A stretch of DNA of 64,000 nucleotides from Chitinophagales bacterium (GTDB lineage Bacteria; Bacteroidota; Bacteroidia; Chitinophagales; Saprospiraceae), in NCBI GenBank assembly GCA_013298845.1, contig JAAFJN010000005.1, positions 205,961-269,960 on the forward strand, read 5' to 3'. The notes beneath the pieces are model-generated. The model was not told where the DNA came from, ran no database searches, and saw only the letters and a list, made by a program, of their open reading frames with translations. Below, one piece after another: positions 25,842 to 34,855 of the stretch (position 1 is the first letter of the stretch; every line of letters starts with the position of its first letter). A program made the translations under genes and the position numbers.

Positions 25842-25940
25842 TGAAGAGTGAAGAGTGAAGAGTGAATAGTGTAGAGTGAAGAGTGAAGAGTGAAGAGTGA
25901 AGAGTGAATAGTGTAGAGTGAAGAGTGAAGAGTGAAGAGT
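25829..25940 (+). repeat. Tandem heptamer array, 16 units of GAAGAGT
   Basis: Sixteen uninterrupted 7-bp units run from 25829 to 25940. Most are GAAGAGT; GAATAGT and GTAGAGT variants recur in the same order, giving a larger internal period. The array starts inside the last codons of gatB and supplies its TAG stop. No CRISPR-like spacing is present. Confidence 0.95.
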
Positions 25941-25973
25941 GCTTTTACTATTTTTAAATACAAAACACAGCAA

Positions 25974-26636
25974 ATGACAATTAAATTATCCAAAGTACCT
26001 ACATCAAGTTATAGAGAAATATTTCGGTCACTTATTGGTAAACCCATTAAATTCATTCCCTTTTCCGTAAAAAGGGGTGGTGGGTTTCATTTTGACAATG
26101 AAAGGAGTGGTTTTAGCGGAGACCATATTTTTATTCCCCTCGAACTGGAAGGAGTTAAAAGGGGGTTTTCCCTGTTGCGACTTTCTTTTAAAGAAGATCC
26201 CTGGTCGGTTGTTGGGGCTTTGCCGGTTCTTCAAATGGCCGTATGTAAAGGCAAAGATCTGCACAAATTTATGACAACATTTCCGCAACCGCCGGAAATC
26301 ATGTTAACGGCCAGTTTTAAGGAGGGAACCATAAAATCAATTAAAACCTACGGGAATAATGTACATGCCTGTCGGGTGGAGGAAGGCGATCCGTACCACA
26401 AAATGGAATACCAGGCGACAGTAGAACGACTCATCGCCTTTTTTATGGAAGATGGCCGGGTTTTAGCCATTACGCATCCGTATCTACTTGATCCGATACA
26501 TGGTTTTATGGGATTAATCTTTGACACTGAGCAGCGTTTCAACAACTATCGCAGCGATGCACCCGGCGATTATGGCGATCCTCTTTTTGAGTTGATTGAA
26601 GTTTATGAGTGCATAAATCAAGAACAAATGCAATAA
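25974..26636 (+). CDS. Unknown protein
   Basis: This 220-residue soluble protein starts at ATG 25974, 33 bp after the heptamer array. The frame is open further upstream into the repeat through a GTG, but repeat-derived residues are unlikely to be part of the protein. It has mixed alpha/beta character, many aromatic residues and an HPYLLDPIHGFMGLIFD segment; no signal, membrane helix or known family was recognised. Base composition is AT-rich compared with gatB. The next gene starts 4 bp after its stop, so the two are probably co-transcribed. Its size and its setting among other unknown genes would suit an immunity-type protein, but that is only a guess. Confidence 0.5.
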   Translation: MTIKLSKVPTSSYREIFRSLIGKPIKFIPFSVKRGGGFHFDNERSGFSGDHIFIPLELEGVKRGFSLLRLSFKEDPWSVVGALPVLQMAVCKGKDLHKFMTTFPQPPEIMLTASFKEGTIKSIKTYGNNVHACRVEEGDPYHKMEYQATVERLIAFFMEDGRVLAITHPYLLDPIHGFMGLIFDTEQRFNNYRSDAPGDYGDPLFELIEVYECINQEQMQ

Positions 26637-26640
26637 AAGT

Positions 26641-27174
26641 ATGACTTTTTACCACATAACTTTAAATTCATGCGCTGATTTCGATGAGCATACAATTATT
26701 AACCGAAATCAGTTAACAAGCAGGATTAGAGCGACAAACGTTGGGTTAGTGTTTGGTAACTGGCCAATTGATGATTTGCTTATCTCTCATCCTGAAATTT
26801 TTTGCACCGAACGGTTTAAATCACTTTGGTCGAGTGATTACCGGCATTTTAGTGGTCTGGAATTTGATAAAATTACTCGAGTTTCAACCGACAGTAATTG
26901 GGCAGAAAACTATAAAGAGGCTATACCTGGTAACTATTGGCACGCTAACCCAATAGGTGTTCCTTTCGTGGATGATATTGCCATTTATTCAGATTTCCGT
27001 TTTTTGATAGTGTCGAAGCGAGCAGTTGATTTCATGCTTCAAAACCATGCAAGTGAAATTTTTGGTGAAATCATTGACGGCCCAATTGATGGTTATTTTT
27101 CCGAGTACAAAGAAAAATTAAAGTCAAGTAATTATTTGTACATTTTACCCAAATTGAAACAGACTTTGGCATAA
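26641..27174 (+). CDS. Unknown protein, possibly immunity-type
   Basis: This 177-residue soluble protein is the second gene of a two-gene unit, starting 4 bp after the previous stop. It contains a central region (DFRFLIVSKRAVDFMLQNHA) followed by a short acidic tail. The shape of an alpha/beta protein with a late 'LIVSKRAVDFL'-like helix recalls DUF1629/Imm11 and other small immunity proteins, but the match is weak and no family can be named. No toxin gene is adjacent, so if it is an immunity gene it is an orphan. It is AT-rich like its partner. Confidence 0.45.
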   Translation: MTFYHITLNSCADFDEHTIINRNQLTSRIRATNVGLVFGNWPIDDLLISHPEIFCTERFKSLWSSDYRHFSGLEFDKITRVSTDSNWAENYKEAIPGNYWHANPIGVPFVDDIAIYSDFRFLIVSKRAVDFMLQNHASEIFGEIIDGPIDGYFSEYKEKLKSSNYLYILPKLKQTLA

Positions 27175-27326
27175 ACAAGCGTCCTGCGACGAGATGTGCA
27201 TCTCGCACACCTTTTGCCTTTACTAGTCAAAACACTTATTTCTGCCGAAGGGAATCTAATATCGCTTTTATTTTTGCCCTACCATAAATTTCAACTTTTT
27301 CTTTCACAGTTTAAGCAACTTTCAAC
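27175..27326 (+). other. Intergenic region with short inverted repeat
   Basis: This 152-bp gap holds a small inverted repeat CGAGATG-TG-CATCTCG at 27190-27205 just after the stop of the unknown gene, without a T-run. The rest is the leader of the T9SS gene. No coding sequence was seen. Confidence 0.4.
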
Positions 27327-28985
27327 ATGAAAAACTACTACTTCGCCGGGGTATTCACCCTGCTTGTTTGTTTTGCCCAGGCACAATCCAATCATTTTAC
27401 AAAAGGTATGCTCGATTACGATTGGCCCATAACATCTATGGAGATTTCGGCCAATGAAGACCATATTTTGTGCGTCCTGCGGGGTAGCCAAAACGGTGTT
27501 GGTTGTCTGGTGTACAACAACTTGGGCAATACTATTTTTGGGGCAAAAATCCGCGATAATGACTATTCTATCCCTTACCAACGTATGCAAGTACGGTTGA
27601 AAAACAACGCCATATACACCGTAGCCTCTTGGACGTACTGCGATTATTATCAGCAGCCCGCATTGGTCAAATTAGACAGCGCCTGCTCGGAAGAATGGCG
27701 CACCAACATCGAAAATGCGGGGGAATACCCTTGTTTTTTGCCGTCTGCCGATAATACTTGGTGGGTTATTCGCGATGGCGATACCCCTCTGAAATTCGAT
27801 GACCAAACGGGCGCCCACCTCGAAACCGGCAATGCCGTAATTCCCGTATTTAATGACTATCTCGAATTGAGTAATGACCGTTACCTGACCTATGGCAATG
27901 CCGGTTTGGTCATTTACAACAATGATTTAACCCAGTTAGCCGCCGCGCCCTTAGCCATTTCCACCACCGATGCCGCACTTTTGCCCAACGGAAAAATAGC
28001 GGTTTTGCGCGGTACGAACTACCTCGAAGTGTACAACGAAGCGCTTGTTTTGGAAAAAGTAACCGCACTACCTCCAACTAACAATACCTGGCCTGCCAGT
28101 ATCACTGTGGTTAACGATACCATCCAGTTATTGTACGCGGGCGAACAATTTACCGGGGCCGCACTGTACTCGCTTACCTTAGATGATTTAGGGTACGCGC
28201 CGCACCCCAACGAACACGCCTTTCAGGTCTATGATATGGAGGCCGTGGGTAACAACATGTTATTGGCAGGTGTAAACATGGAGCGGGTTATCGGTATAAA
28301 AAAAGAACCGCTGGCAAAAGCCTTCGACTATAATTTCTACACCGATGTAGCGGTAACCAGTGTAAAAGGTCCCGATACTTTATACGCAACCATTGCCAAT
28401 TCAAGTATTTCTTATCGGTATTCCGACGTAGAAGTAACCGTTAAGAACAAAGGAAATCAAACAATTGAGGGCCTCAGATTACACGGTTTTTTGGACGAAT
28501 ACACTTTTATATGTCCAACCGAAGTATGGTACGATCAAAAGTTCTCCTTTGCGCCGCTACAACCGGGCGACTCCGTTACCATCGAGATACCAAAAATAGA
28601 CTGGGGGTTACCACTTTTTTCGGCGAGTTTACACCACAATCTTTGTTTACGCGCCGTTTTACCCCAAGACAGCCTGGATGCCAATCCTACGGACAATACG
28701 GCGTGTTTGGGCTTAATTCCCGTCAAAACCACCGTATCTACCACTCAACCCGCGCTGGTTCCGGTCCAGGTTGCCCCTAATCCGGCGACCGATCAAGTGC
28801 GGTTAACCTTCCCCGAAGGAGCCTACCACCTTCAACTCACCGATGGATTGGGGCGTACGGTACGTACATTGGACGGTAGTGGCCAGGAGTGCATTATTCA
28901 GCGCAACGATTTGCCCGGAGGTTTGTATTTTGGGCGATTAGAACTGGATAATCAACGAGGCTATTTCAGGGTCGTTTTTGAATAA
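27327..28985 (+). CDS. Secreted protein with T9SS type A sorting domain
   Basis: This 552-residue protein has a signal peptide (MKNYYFAGVFTLLVCFAQAQ). A repetitive beta region of about 330 residues, suggestive of a beta-propeller (strands with DNDYS, LPNGKIAVLRGTN, VNDTIQLLYAG), follows. A CARDB-like immunoglobulin domain lies at about 345-465 (VEVTVKNKGNQTIEGLRL). The C-terminal sorting domain of about 75 residues shows VAPNPATDQVRLTF, LTDGLGRTVRTLDGSG, LPGGLYFGRLEL, the type A pattern recognised by the type IX secretion system. It should be moved across the outer membrane and attached to the surface or released. Ligand or substrate is unknown. The terminator at 29006-29047 follows. Confidence 0.8.
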   Translation: MKNYYFAGVFTLLVCFAQAQSNHFTKGMLDYDWPITSMEISANEDHILCVLRGSQNGVGCLVYNNLGNTIFGAKIRDNDYSIPYQRMQVRLKNNAIYTVASWTYCDYYQQPALVKLDSACSEEWRTNIENAGEYPCFLPSADNTWWVIRDGDTPLKFDDQTGAHLETGNAVIPVFNDYLELSNDRYLTYGNAGLVIYNNDLTQLAAAPLAISTTDAALLPNGKIAVLRGTNYLEVYNEALVLEKVTALPPTNNTWPASITVVNDTIQLLYAGEQFTGAALYSLTLDDLGYAPHPNEHAFQVYDMEAVGNNMLLAGVNMERVIGIKKEPLAKAFDYNFYTDVAVTSVKGPDTLYATIANSSISYRYSDVEVTVKNKGNQTIEGLRLHGFLDEYTFICPTEVWYDQKFSFAPLQPGDSVTIEIPKIDWGLPLFSASLHHNLCLRAVLPQDSLDANPTDNTACLGLIPVKTTVSTTQPALVPVQVAPNPATDQVRLTFPEGAYHLQLTDGLGRTVRTLDGSGQECIIQRNDLPGGLYFGRLELDNQRGYFRVVFE

Positions 28986-29005
28986 AAGAGACTTTTTGCC
29001 CTATT

Positions 29006-29047
29006 AAAAAGAGGGCATTTCGGGTGTACCCCGAAATGCCCCTTTTG
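29006..29047 (+). terminator. Hairpin terminator after the T9SS gene
   Basis: The arms AAAAAGAGGGCATTTCGGG and CCCGAAATGCCCCTTTT form a strong stem with a short loop ending in T-rich sequence, 20 bp after the T9SS gene stop. A nearly identical hairpin occurs at 29791-29828, on the other side of the next gene. Confidence 0.7.
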
Positions 29048-29108
29048 ACTTGGCTGATAATTCATAATTATTTTTTATTATTTAATACATACTTAAAGAT
29101 AATTAAAA

Positions 29109-29786
29109 ATGAAAAAAAATGATTTTACCTCGTTTACACTTCAATGTCCTTGGATTTTTAATCCAAAAAGTAGATTTATTTTCTCAAATGAAAATAATTT
29201 ATCGTTAGGGATTTTTGAGTACGAAAACCCTAAATTATTTGAGTTACTTCGTAAAGCCCGCCTGCTCAATTTTCAGGTAGACGACCAGCATTACAGGTTA
29301 TATTCTTGGGACACCAAGGCTGGAGAATCCTGTGGATGGCTCACAAAAATGGAATTGATAAGAAAAGAGGACTTCCCACTTAGTAAAACCCATAAAATTA
29401 TAGCAGAAAAATTAGGTGGTATAACTTTTACATATAACTCCGATGACAACTTTTTAACGAATAGTCAAAGTCTATTTTCTCCGTCTATTTGCCAGCAAGG
29501 AATTGGTGATGCCTGGTCTGCATTTTATCTCCAAAGGCGCAAAGAAGATAACGGTTCGCCCCTAGAGCATGACGCCTGGATTGTATTTGGCAAAGAAGCG
29601 AGTGGTCACTACACTCTTTATGATCAGCAGGATAGGGTGTACATGTTTAATACCGACCCCGGAGAATCATATCTTGAAGAGATTGATGGTCAACCCAGTG
29701 CCACTTTTTTTCGAATCAAGAATGCGCATACACTCAAAGAATACGTGGAATTATTAGCGCAGCAATGGCTGGACTGGGTTCGTTGA
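29109..29786 (+). CDS. SUKH/SMI1-KNR4-like protein, possible immunity protein
   Basis: This 225-residue soluble, AT-rich gene product contains HDAWIVFGKEASGHYTLYDQ followed by RVYMFNTDPGESY. The order strand-G-x-x-x-G-hY-x-hYD-x-x-x-x-VY recalls the core of SUKH (SMI1/KNR4) proteins, many of which are immunity proteins for nuclease toxins. The N-terminal half shows no family. It is boxed between two near-identical hairpins (29006-29047 and 29791-29828), which suggests it was inserted or duplicated together with a terminator. No toxin gene lies next to it. The family call is tentative. Confidence 0.45.
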   Translation: MKKNDFTSFTLQCPWIFNPKSRFIFSNENNLSLGIFEYENPKLFELLRKARLLNFQVDDQHYRLYSWDTKAGESCGWLTKMELIRKEDFPLSKTHKIIAEKLGGITFTYNSDDNFLTNSQSLFSPSICQQGIGDAWSAFYLQRRKEDNGSPLEHDAWIVFGKEASGHYTLYDQQDRVYMFNTDPGESYLEEIDGQPSATFFRIKNAHTLKEYVELLAQQWLDWVR

Positions 29787-29790
29787 GATA

Positions 29791-29828
29791 AAAAAGAGGG
29801 CATTTCAGGATTCCCCCGAAATGCCCTC
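29791..29828. terminator. Hairpin terminator between convergent genes
   Basis: AAAAAGAGGGCATTTCAGG pairs with CCCGAAATGCCCTCT. The A-run before the left arm gives a T-run on the minus strand, so it can terminate leftward transcription from susD as well as the rightward gene. It differs from the copy at 29006 in only a few positions. Confidence 0.7.
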
Positions 29829-29861
29829 TGCTATTTATTATTGCTCAAAAACCCCTGTAAA

Positions 29862-31322
29862 TTAAGGATTTGGTAGCAACAATTTATTTACCTGGCGCTC
29901 GCCGGATGGCATTGGCCAAATGTACGTGTTGCTGCTGGATGGAATAGCCGCTACGTTGGCTTTAGCCGGGAATGGGTTGTTGAGGCGCATAATATCAAAG
30001 TTGCGCAAACCTTCACCCAAAAACTCGATGCGACGCTCTTTCAAAATAGCCGCTACCAAAGCATCGGCATCCGCGAAATCGGTCAAAGCGTAGGCTGTAC
30101 CTTTTGAACGGGTACGAACAGCGTTCAACAAATCAACGGCGCGTTGGTTAACACCGTTTACGCGGGCTTCTGATTCGGCCGCTGTCAACAATACTTCGGC
30201 GTAGCGAATCATCGGACCGAAATCCGTTGATTGTGGGCCAGCGGCGAATTTGTTGAGGTATGGCTTGTTGTTGGTGTGGATAATGATCAAACCACGACGG
30301 TCGTCGCTTACCGCAAACGCCACGGAGTCCGCCACGATACCGCTACCGGCTTTGTTCAAAGAATACTCGCCGTTACCACGGGGAGCCGGGTTGTAGTAGT
30401 AACCCAAAGCGTTTTGAGTACCGGGCAGGTTGTTGGTGGTGAATGGGAAAGAGAAAATGCTTTCCGTAGTGGTGTAGTTAGTAAACACCGTTTTTACGTT
30501 CGCCTGCAACTCGTGCGCAACACCCGTAGGTGATTTGAACGGAGCCGCTGCCGGAACCAATTTGTTCGCTTCGGCCAAGGCATCAGCGTAACGGCCCATA
30601 CCGAGATAAACGCGGGCTTTGAGCGCGATGGCCGCATTTTTGTGCGCACGAATCGTAGCAGAAGCCGGTGTTGCGGGCAAGTTGGTTTCAGCGAAGTTCA
30701 AATCGTCGAGGATTTGAGCGTACACTTCCGCAACGGTGCTGCGCGCCAGGTCGTTATCAATGGCCAAACGCTCCGCTTTGAGGCGTAACGGCAAACCAAG
30801 ATTAGAACCATTACCGTCGGTGTAAGGACGGCAATAGATCAATACCATACTGTGGTAGCACAATGCACGGATAAAACGCGCTTCGCCGAGGTAATTGGCC
30901 AACAAGGCATCGTTACCGAGGTTGCGAGAGTTCGCCTGCGCACCCTCCAGGTAAATATTGATGGAGTTGATGGTTTGGTAACCCGCATTCCAGATATAGT
31001 TCACCTCGTTGGTAGATTCTACCACGGTGTGGTTCCAGGTTTGGAGACCCGTTACACCATTACCGGTTTCGTTGAGGAATTCCTCACCGCGTACGTCGGT
31101 AAATACACTGTAGCGGCTGCCCAGAAAGTTACCTTGTTTGCACTGTGCATAAATACCGTTCAACAAACTGAGGAAACGGTCGGGGGTTTCAAAGCTAACT
31201 GCTTCTGCCAATTGGTTTTCTGGCAATGCCGTTAACAATTCTTTTCGGCAACCAGTGCCACTACCAATGGCTACCAACAAAAAAGCAGCCAAAAGAGAGA
31301 ATTTAGATATTGTCGTATTCAT
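29862..31322 (-). CDS. susD: SusD/RagB-family surface lipoprotein
   Basis: This 486-residue protein has a lipoprotein signal with lipobox GTGC (Cys at about 25). It follows the SusD fold: an N-terminal TPR-like region (PDRFLSLLNGIYAQCKQGNF, ARFIRALCYHSMVLIYCRPY, SARIRAHKNAAIALKARVYLG-type helices) and the typical end LKERRIEFLGEGLRNFDIMRLN and the IWPMPSGERQVN tail. SusD proteins capture glycans or other nutrients on the cell surface and hand them to the SusC channel. The gene lies 20 bp downstream of the susC gene. No hydrolase genes flank the pair, so its nutrient cannot be named. Confidence 0.92.
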   Translation of the reverse strand: MNTTISKFSLLAAFLLVAIGSGTGCRKELLTALPENQLAEAVSFETPDRFLSLLNGIYAQCKQGNFLGSRYSVFTDVRGEEFLNETGNGVTGLQTWNHTVVESTNEVNYIWNAGYQTINSINIYLEGAQANSRNLGNDALLANYLGEARFIRALCYHSMVLIYCRPYTDGNGSNLGLPLRLKAERLAIDNDLARSTVAEVYAQILDDLNFAETNLPATPASATIRAHKNAAIALKARVYLGMGRYADALAEANKLVPAAAPFKSPTGVAHELQANVKTVFTNYTTTESIFSFPFTTNNLPGTQNALGYYYNPAPRGNGEYSLNKAGSGIVADSVAFAVSDDRRGLIIIHTNNKPYLNKFAAGPQSTDFGPMIRYAEVLLTAAESEARVNGVNQRAVDLLNAVRTRSKGTAYALTDFADADALVAAILKERRIEFLGEGLRNFDIMRLNNPFPAKANVAAIPSSSNTYIWPMPSGERQVNKLLLPNP

Positions 31323-31342
31323 TTCGAATAATCAATTTTAGA

Positions 31343-34300
31343 TTAGAAATTAAGGTTAAGACCCAACAGGAATGTACGAGACATTGGAACTGTGTTACGG
31401 TCAACGCCCGGTGTACGGTTATTGTTACCGTTAGAAGAAACCTCTGGGTCGGTACCCGTGTAGTTGGTAAACAAGAATGCGTTGTTTACGTTACCGTACA
31501 CGCGCAAAGAAGAGAAGTACTTGCTTGCGAATGGGATTTTGTAACCCAAAGTGATATTGCGAATACGAAGGAAATCGCCTTTTTCTACGTTTTCAGAAAT
31601 AGCAAATGCCGAACCGTTAGAAATATTATCGCCGAATACAACGCGTGGAATTGTACCACCGGTGTTGTTTTCCGTCCAGCGATTCATAACATCCTGGTGG
31701 TTGTTCCAGAAACGTTGGTCGCGCAAACCGGCTTTTGAACCGTTGTAAATAACGTTACCACCGGCGTAGTTCATTTGAACGTTCAAATCAATGTTACCGT
31801 ACGTGAAGGTATTATCCCAACCACCGTACCATTTTGGCAACGCAGTACCTTGTACCACACCATCAGCCACCAATGAAGGCGCCGAAACTGCTGTACCATC
31901 GAGCTTAGTCCAACGGGTTGCACCACCAGCGTGGTTGTACTGTACCACTGTACCGTCTTTTTTCTGGAACAAACGACGACCATTTTCCGGGTTAACACCC
32001 AAAGTTGGTACAGCATAAATGCTACCAACGGCTTCTTCAATGCGGGTGATATTGGTCGTTTCCAAACCTGAAGTTGTGGCAAGGATATCGCTATCGTTGT
32101 ACAGTTCAGTTACTTCGTTGCTCATGAACGTAATGTTCGGGCGGGTTTTCCAAGTGAATTTACCAGCGCGGACGGCTACTACATCCAATGCAAATTCGTG
32201 GCCTTTGTTTATCATAGAACCTACGTTGATTGGAATAGTGCTACCCGGAATACCACGAGAAGGGGACTGTGGTGCAAAAAGGATCAAACCATCAATCAAG
32301 TTGCTGAAATAGGTGTATTCACCCTGGATACGGTCGTTTTTGAAACCAAATACGATACCGGCATCAAATTTTTTGCTGGTTTCCCAAGACAAATCAGTGT
32401 TACCAGCCTGTGTCCAGGTAAATGTAGGTGCAGTACCGTACAAACCAGAGTTGTACAGGTATTGTGACTGGAAGTCGCCAATGGCGTTGTTACCTACTGT
32501 ACCGTAAGATGCGCGGATTTTGAAGTAATTGAACCAATCACCGATGGTGTTTTTCCAAAAACCTTCTTCAGATACCGTCCAACCACCAGATACACCCCAG
32601 AAAATACCTTTTTGGTTACCTGGCGCAAATGCAGAGTATTCGTCCTGACGGAGGTTAGCCGTAACCATGTAACGGTTTCTGAACGCGTAGTTCAAACGAC
32701 CGAAGTACGACAACAGGTAGTTTTTGGTTTGGAAGTTAGCAACCGGGTCAATTGTGGTAAAGTTACCCTGGAACGTTGAAAAAAATGGGTCAGCGATATT
32801 TGTACGAGAAGCACCCCAACCTTCAGTTGTGGTAGCCTGCTCTTCGTGACCAACCAAAGCACCAATCGAGTGAACATCACCAAAAGTGCGGTTGTAATCG
32901 AGGGTGTTTTGGAAGTTCCAACGGCGATTAGCCACTTGGATATTGGTAGCGTTACCGTTAGAAGACAAACCGTCACCGTGGAATGGGTGCCAGAACTGTT
33001 CGTTAGAACCGTTCAGGTTATCCACACCGTACTGCGTGCGGAAATTCAAACCTTCGATGATTTGGTATTGTGCAAATGCATTGGCCTGGATTTGGTTACC
33101 ACCAGATACGTTGCGGTTCAAATCAATAATGGGCAGTGGGTTCAAGAAACCAACGGACTGTTTGTTTTTACCTACGCCCAAAGCACCGTTGGCTACGTTG
33201 TAACCCGACAAACCGGGCAAACGGTTACCATCAGCGTCGTATTTGTAAGGGTCAACCAATGGAGACAATACAAACGCCAAACGACCGATACCGGCAGTAG
33301 CAAACGCACCACCTTCCAAAGAACCCGTGTTAGGGGCTTCGTTTTTAGATTCGCTGTACGATACAGTACCACCCACTTTGAAACGTTTGGTCACTTTGTG
33401 ATCGAAGTTCAAACGAGAGTTCATCCGTTGGAACGAGTTACCCACGATCATACCTTCCTGATCGGTGAAACCCAAAGAAAGGTAATACGTTGTTTTGTCC
33501 GAACCACCGCTGATACCCAAGTTGTGGTTGTGCGACAAACCCGTGCGGTAGATGTAATCGGCCCAACGCGTATCTACTTTATTACCGCCAATGGTATCGA
33601 GGAAATACTGCGGACCCGCCAAACTTGCATTGGCAGCGGCTTCGTTTTTGATCTCCAAGTACTGGTCGGCGTTCAATACTTCTGGTACGCGGGTGGCCTG
33701 CGTCCAACTTACCCAGTTGTTGTAGGTAAGGTTGGTTTTGCCCGATTTACCACGTTTGGTGGTAATCAACATAACACCGGCCGAAGCACGAGAACCGTAG
33801 ATCGCAGCAGCAGCAGCATCTTTCAATACCTCTACGCTTTCGATGTCGTTCGGATCAATGCTCGACAACGGGTTGTTAGCCGCCGAGTTCTGAGAGAATT
33901 GGTTGGTGTACGTAGGTACGCCGTCAATAACGATCAATGGAATAGAACTCAGGTTGATTGAGTTGATACCACGGATACGGATAACCGGAGGGTTGTTCAA
34001 TACACCGTTCGGGATATTGATGTTTACACCCGGTGAGCGGCCTTGCAACAACTGGTCAAAACTTTGAGCCGGTAATTGCGCAATGTCGCTACCCTTAATG
34101 GTAGAAACGGTTCCGGTGATGGTTCTCTTTTGCTGAGTACCGTAACCTACTACTACTGCTTCGTCGAGGGTAGTGCCGTCTTCGAGAACGAAGTCAACCA
34201 CATTGCCCGTGCCCAATGGCAGTTCCATTGTGCTGTAACCCGTGTACTTCACTACAATTGTAGTGCCGTTGGCGGGTACTTCGAGAGTATAGCGACCATT

Positions 34301-34462
34301 GATGTCGGTCACTGTACCGCGGGTGGTACCTTTCACAAGAACGGTTGCACCTACCAGTGCTTCGCCCTCGCTACTTGTTACTGTACCATTGATGCTCCGC
34401 TGAGCCATAGCCGAAGCTACTACAAATAGCAGGAAGCATAAAGTTGTAATTATGCGATTCAT
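31343..34462 (-). CDS. susC: SusC/RagA-family TonB-linked outer-membrane transporter
   Basis: This 1039-residue protein has a signal peptide (MNRIITTLCFLLFVVASAMA), a carboxypeptidase-regulatory-like domain (about 22-105, with GTVTSSEGEALVGATVLVKG), a plug domain with VVVGYGTQQKRTITGTV, GVNINIPNGV, RIRGINSINLSSIPLIVIDG and YGSRASAGVMLITTK, and a beta-barrel ending in a C-terminal Phe. These are the standard SusC signatures. It works with the SusD partner in TonB-dependent uptake across the outer membrane. Size is normal. The TonB box region is unclear by eye. Confidence 0.95.
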   Translation of the reverse strand: MNRIITTLCFLLFVVASAMAQRSINGTVTSSEGEALVGATVLVKGTTRGTVTDINGRYTLEVPANGTTIVVKYTGYSTMELPLGTGNVVDFVLEDGTTLDEAVVVGYGTQQKRTITGTVSTIKGSDIAQLPAQSFDQLLQGRSPGVNINIPNGVLNNPPVIRIRGINSINLSSIPLIVIDGVPTYTNQFSQNSAANNPLSSIDPNDIESVEVLKDAAAAAIYGSRASAGVMLITTKRGKSGKTNLTYNNWVSWTQATRVPEVLNADQYLEIKNEAAANASLAGPQYFLDTIGGNKVDTRWADYIYRTGLSHNHNLGISGGSDKTTYYLSLGFTDQEGMIVGNSFQRMNSRLNFDHKVTKRFKVGGTVSYSESKNEAPNTGSLEGGAFATAGIGRLAFVLSPLVDPYKYDADGNRLPGLSGYNVANGALGVGKNKQSVGFLNPLPIIDLNRNVSGGNQIQANAFAQYQIIEGLNFRTQYGVDNLNGSNEQFWHPFHGDGLSSNGNATNIQVANRRWNFQNTLDYNRTFGDVHSIGALVGHEEQATTTEGWGASRTNIADPFFSTFQGNFTTIDPVANFQTKNYLLSYFGRLNYAFRNRYMVTANLRQDEYSAFAPGNQKGIFWGVSGGWTVSEEGFWKNTIGDWFNYFKIRASYGTVGNNAIGDFQSQYLYNSGLYGTAPTFTWTQAGNTDLSWETSKKFDAGIVFGFKNDRIQGEYTYFSNLIDGLILFAPQSPSRGIPGSTIPINVGSMINKGHEFALDVVAVRAGKFTWKTRPNITFMSNEVTELYNDSDILATTSGLETTNITRIEEAVGSIYAVPTLGVNPENGRRLFQKKDGTVVQYNHAGGATRWTKLDGTAVSAPSLVADGVVQGTALPKWYGGWDNTFTYGNIDLNVQMNYAGGNVIYNGSKAGLRDQRFWNNHQDVMNRWTENNTGGTIPRVVFGDNISNGSAFAISENVEKGDFLRIRNITLGYKIPFASKYFSSLRVYGNVNNAFLFTNYTGTDPEVSSNGNNNRTPGVDRNTVPMSRTFLLGLNLNF

Positions 34463-34855
34463 ACAATGAATAAATTTGGTGAAGAATTAAAGGAATAGTT
34501 TATTGTCTCATCAGTAAAGTGGTGGTTATTCTCTTAGATTGTCCTCAAACCGGGCGCAAAATTAGTAAAACTATCAAACGAAAAAGACATGCTATGGTCA
34601 TTTTACTTAAAAACCCGAAAGATTCTAACAAACAAAGCCCACTTTTGTTCTTTTATGCCGGTTTTTAACCAAAAAAGCGAACAAAAATTAGTTGTTTTTT
34701 TTACCCTTCCTTGATTTTTATCGATAAAAATGCGCCGTTCGACCGAAAACAAGTAACCCCATTTTTATAAAATCTTTATACCACCCCTCCATTATTTACT
34801 TTTTCCTTCGACAATTCGCCGCACCTTTGCAGCGTCAAAAAAAACGTAAACGACA
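34463..34855. other. Divergent promoter region between susC and the kdpD-like gene
   Basis: This 393-bp AT-rich region has no gene. On the minus strand TAATTTTG (about 34557-34564) matches the -7 consensus TAnnTTTG about 95 bp before the susC start. On the plus strand CACCTTTG (about 34822-34829) resembles the -7 box ahead of the kinase start at 34856. Long A/T runs occur in the middle. Confidence 0.4.

Noticed and set aside
25740..25993. Repetitive open frames through the heptamer array on the minus strand
   Set aside because: They only translate the 7-bp repeat into Leu/Ser/Phe/His periods; such frames are open by repeat composition, not by selection.
32846..33961. Open frame of 371 codons on the plus strand
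   Set aside because: It lies wholly opposite the susC gene, whose plug and barrel motifs are clear; the plus-strand translation has no family pattern and is a shadow of the other strand.
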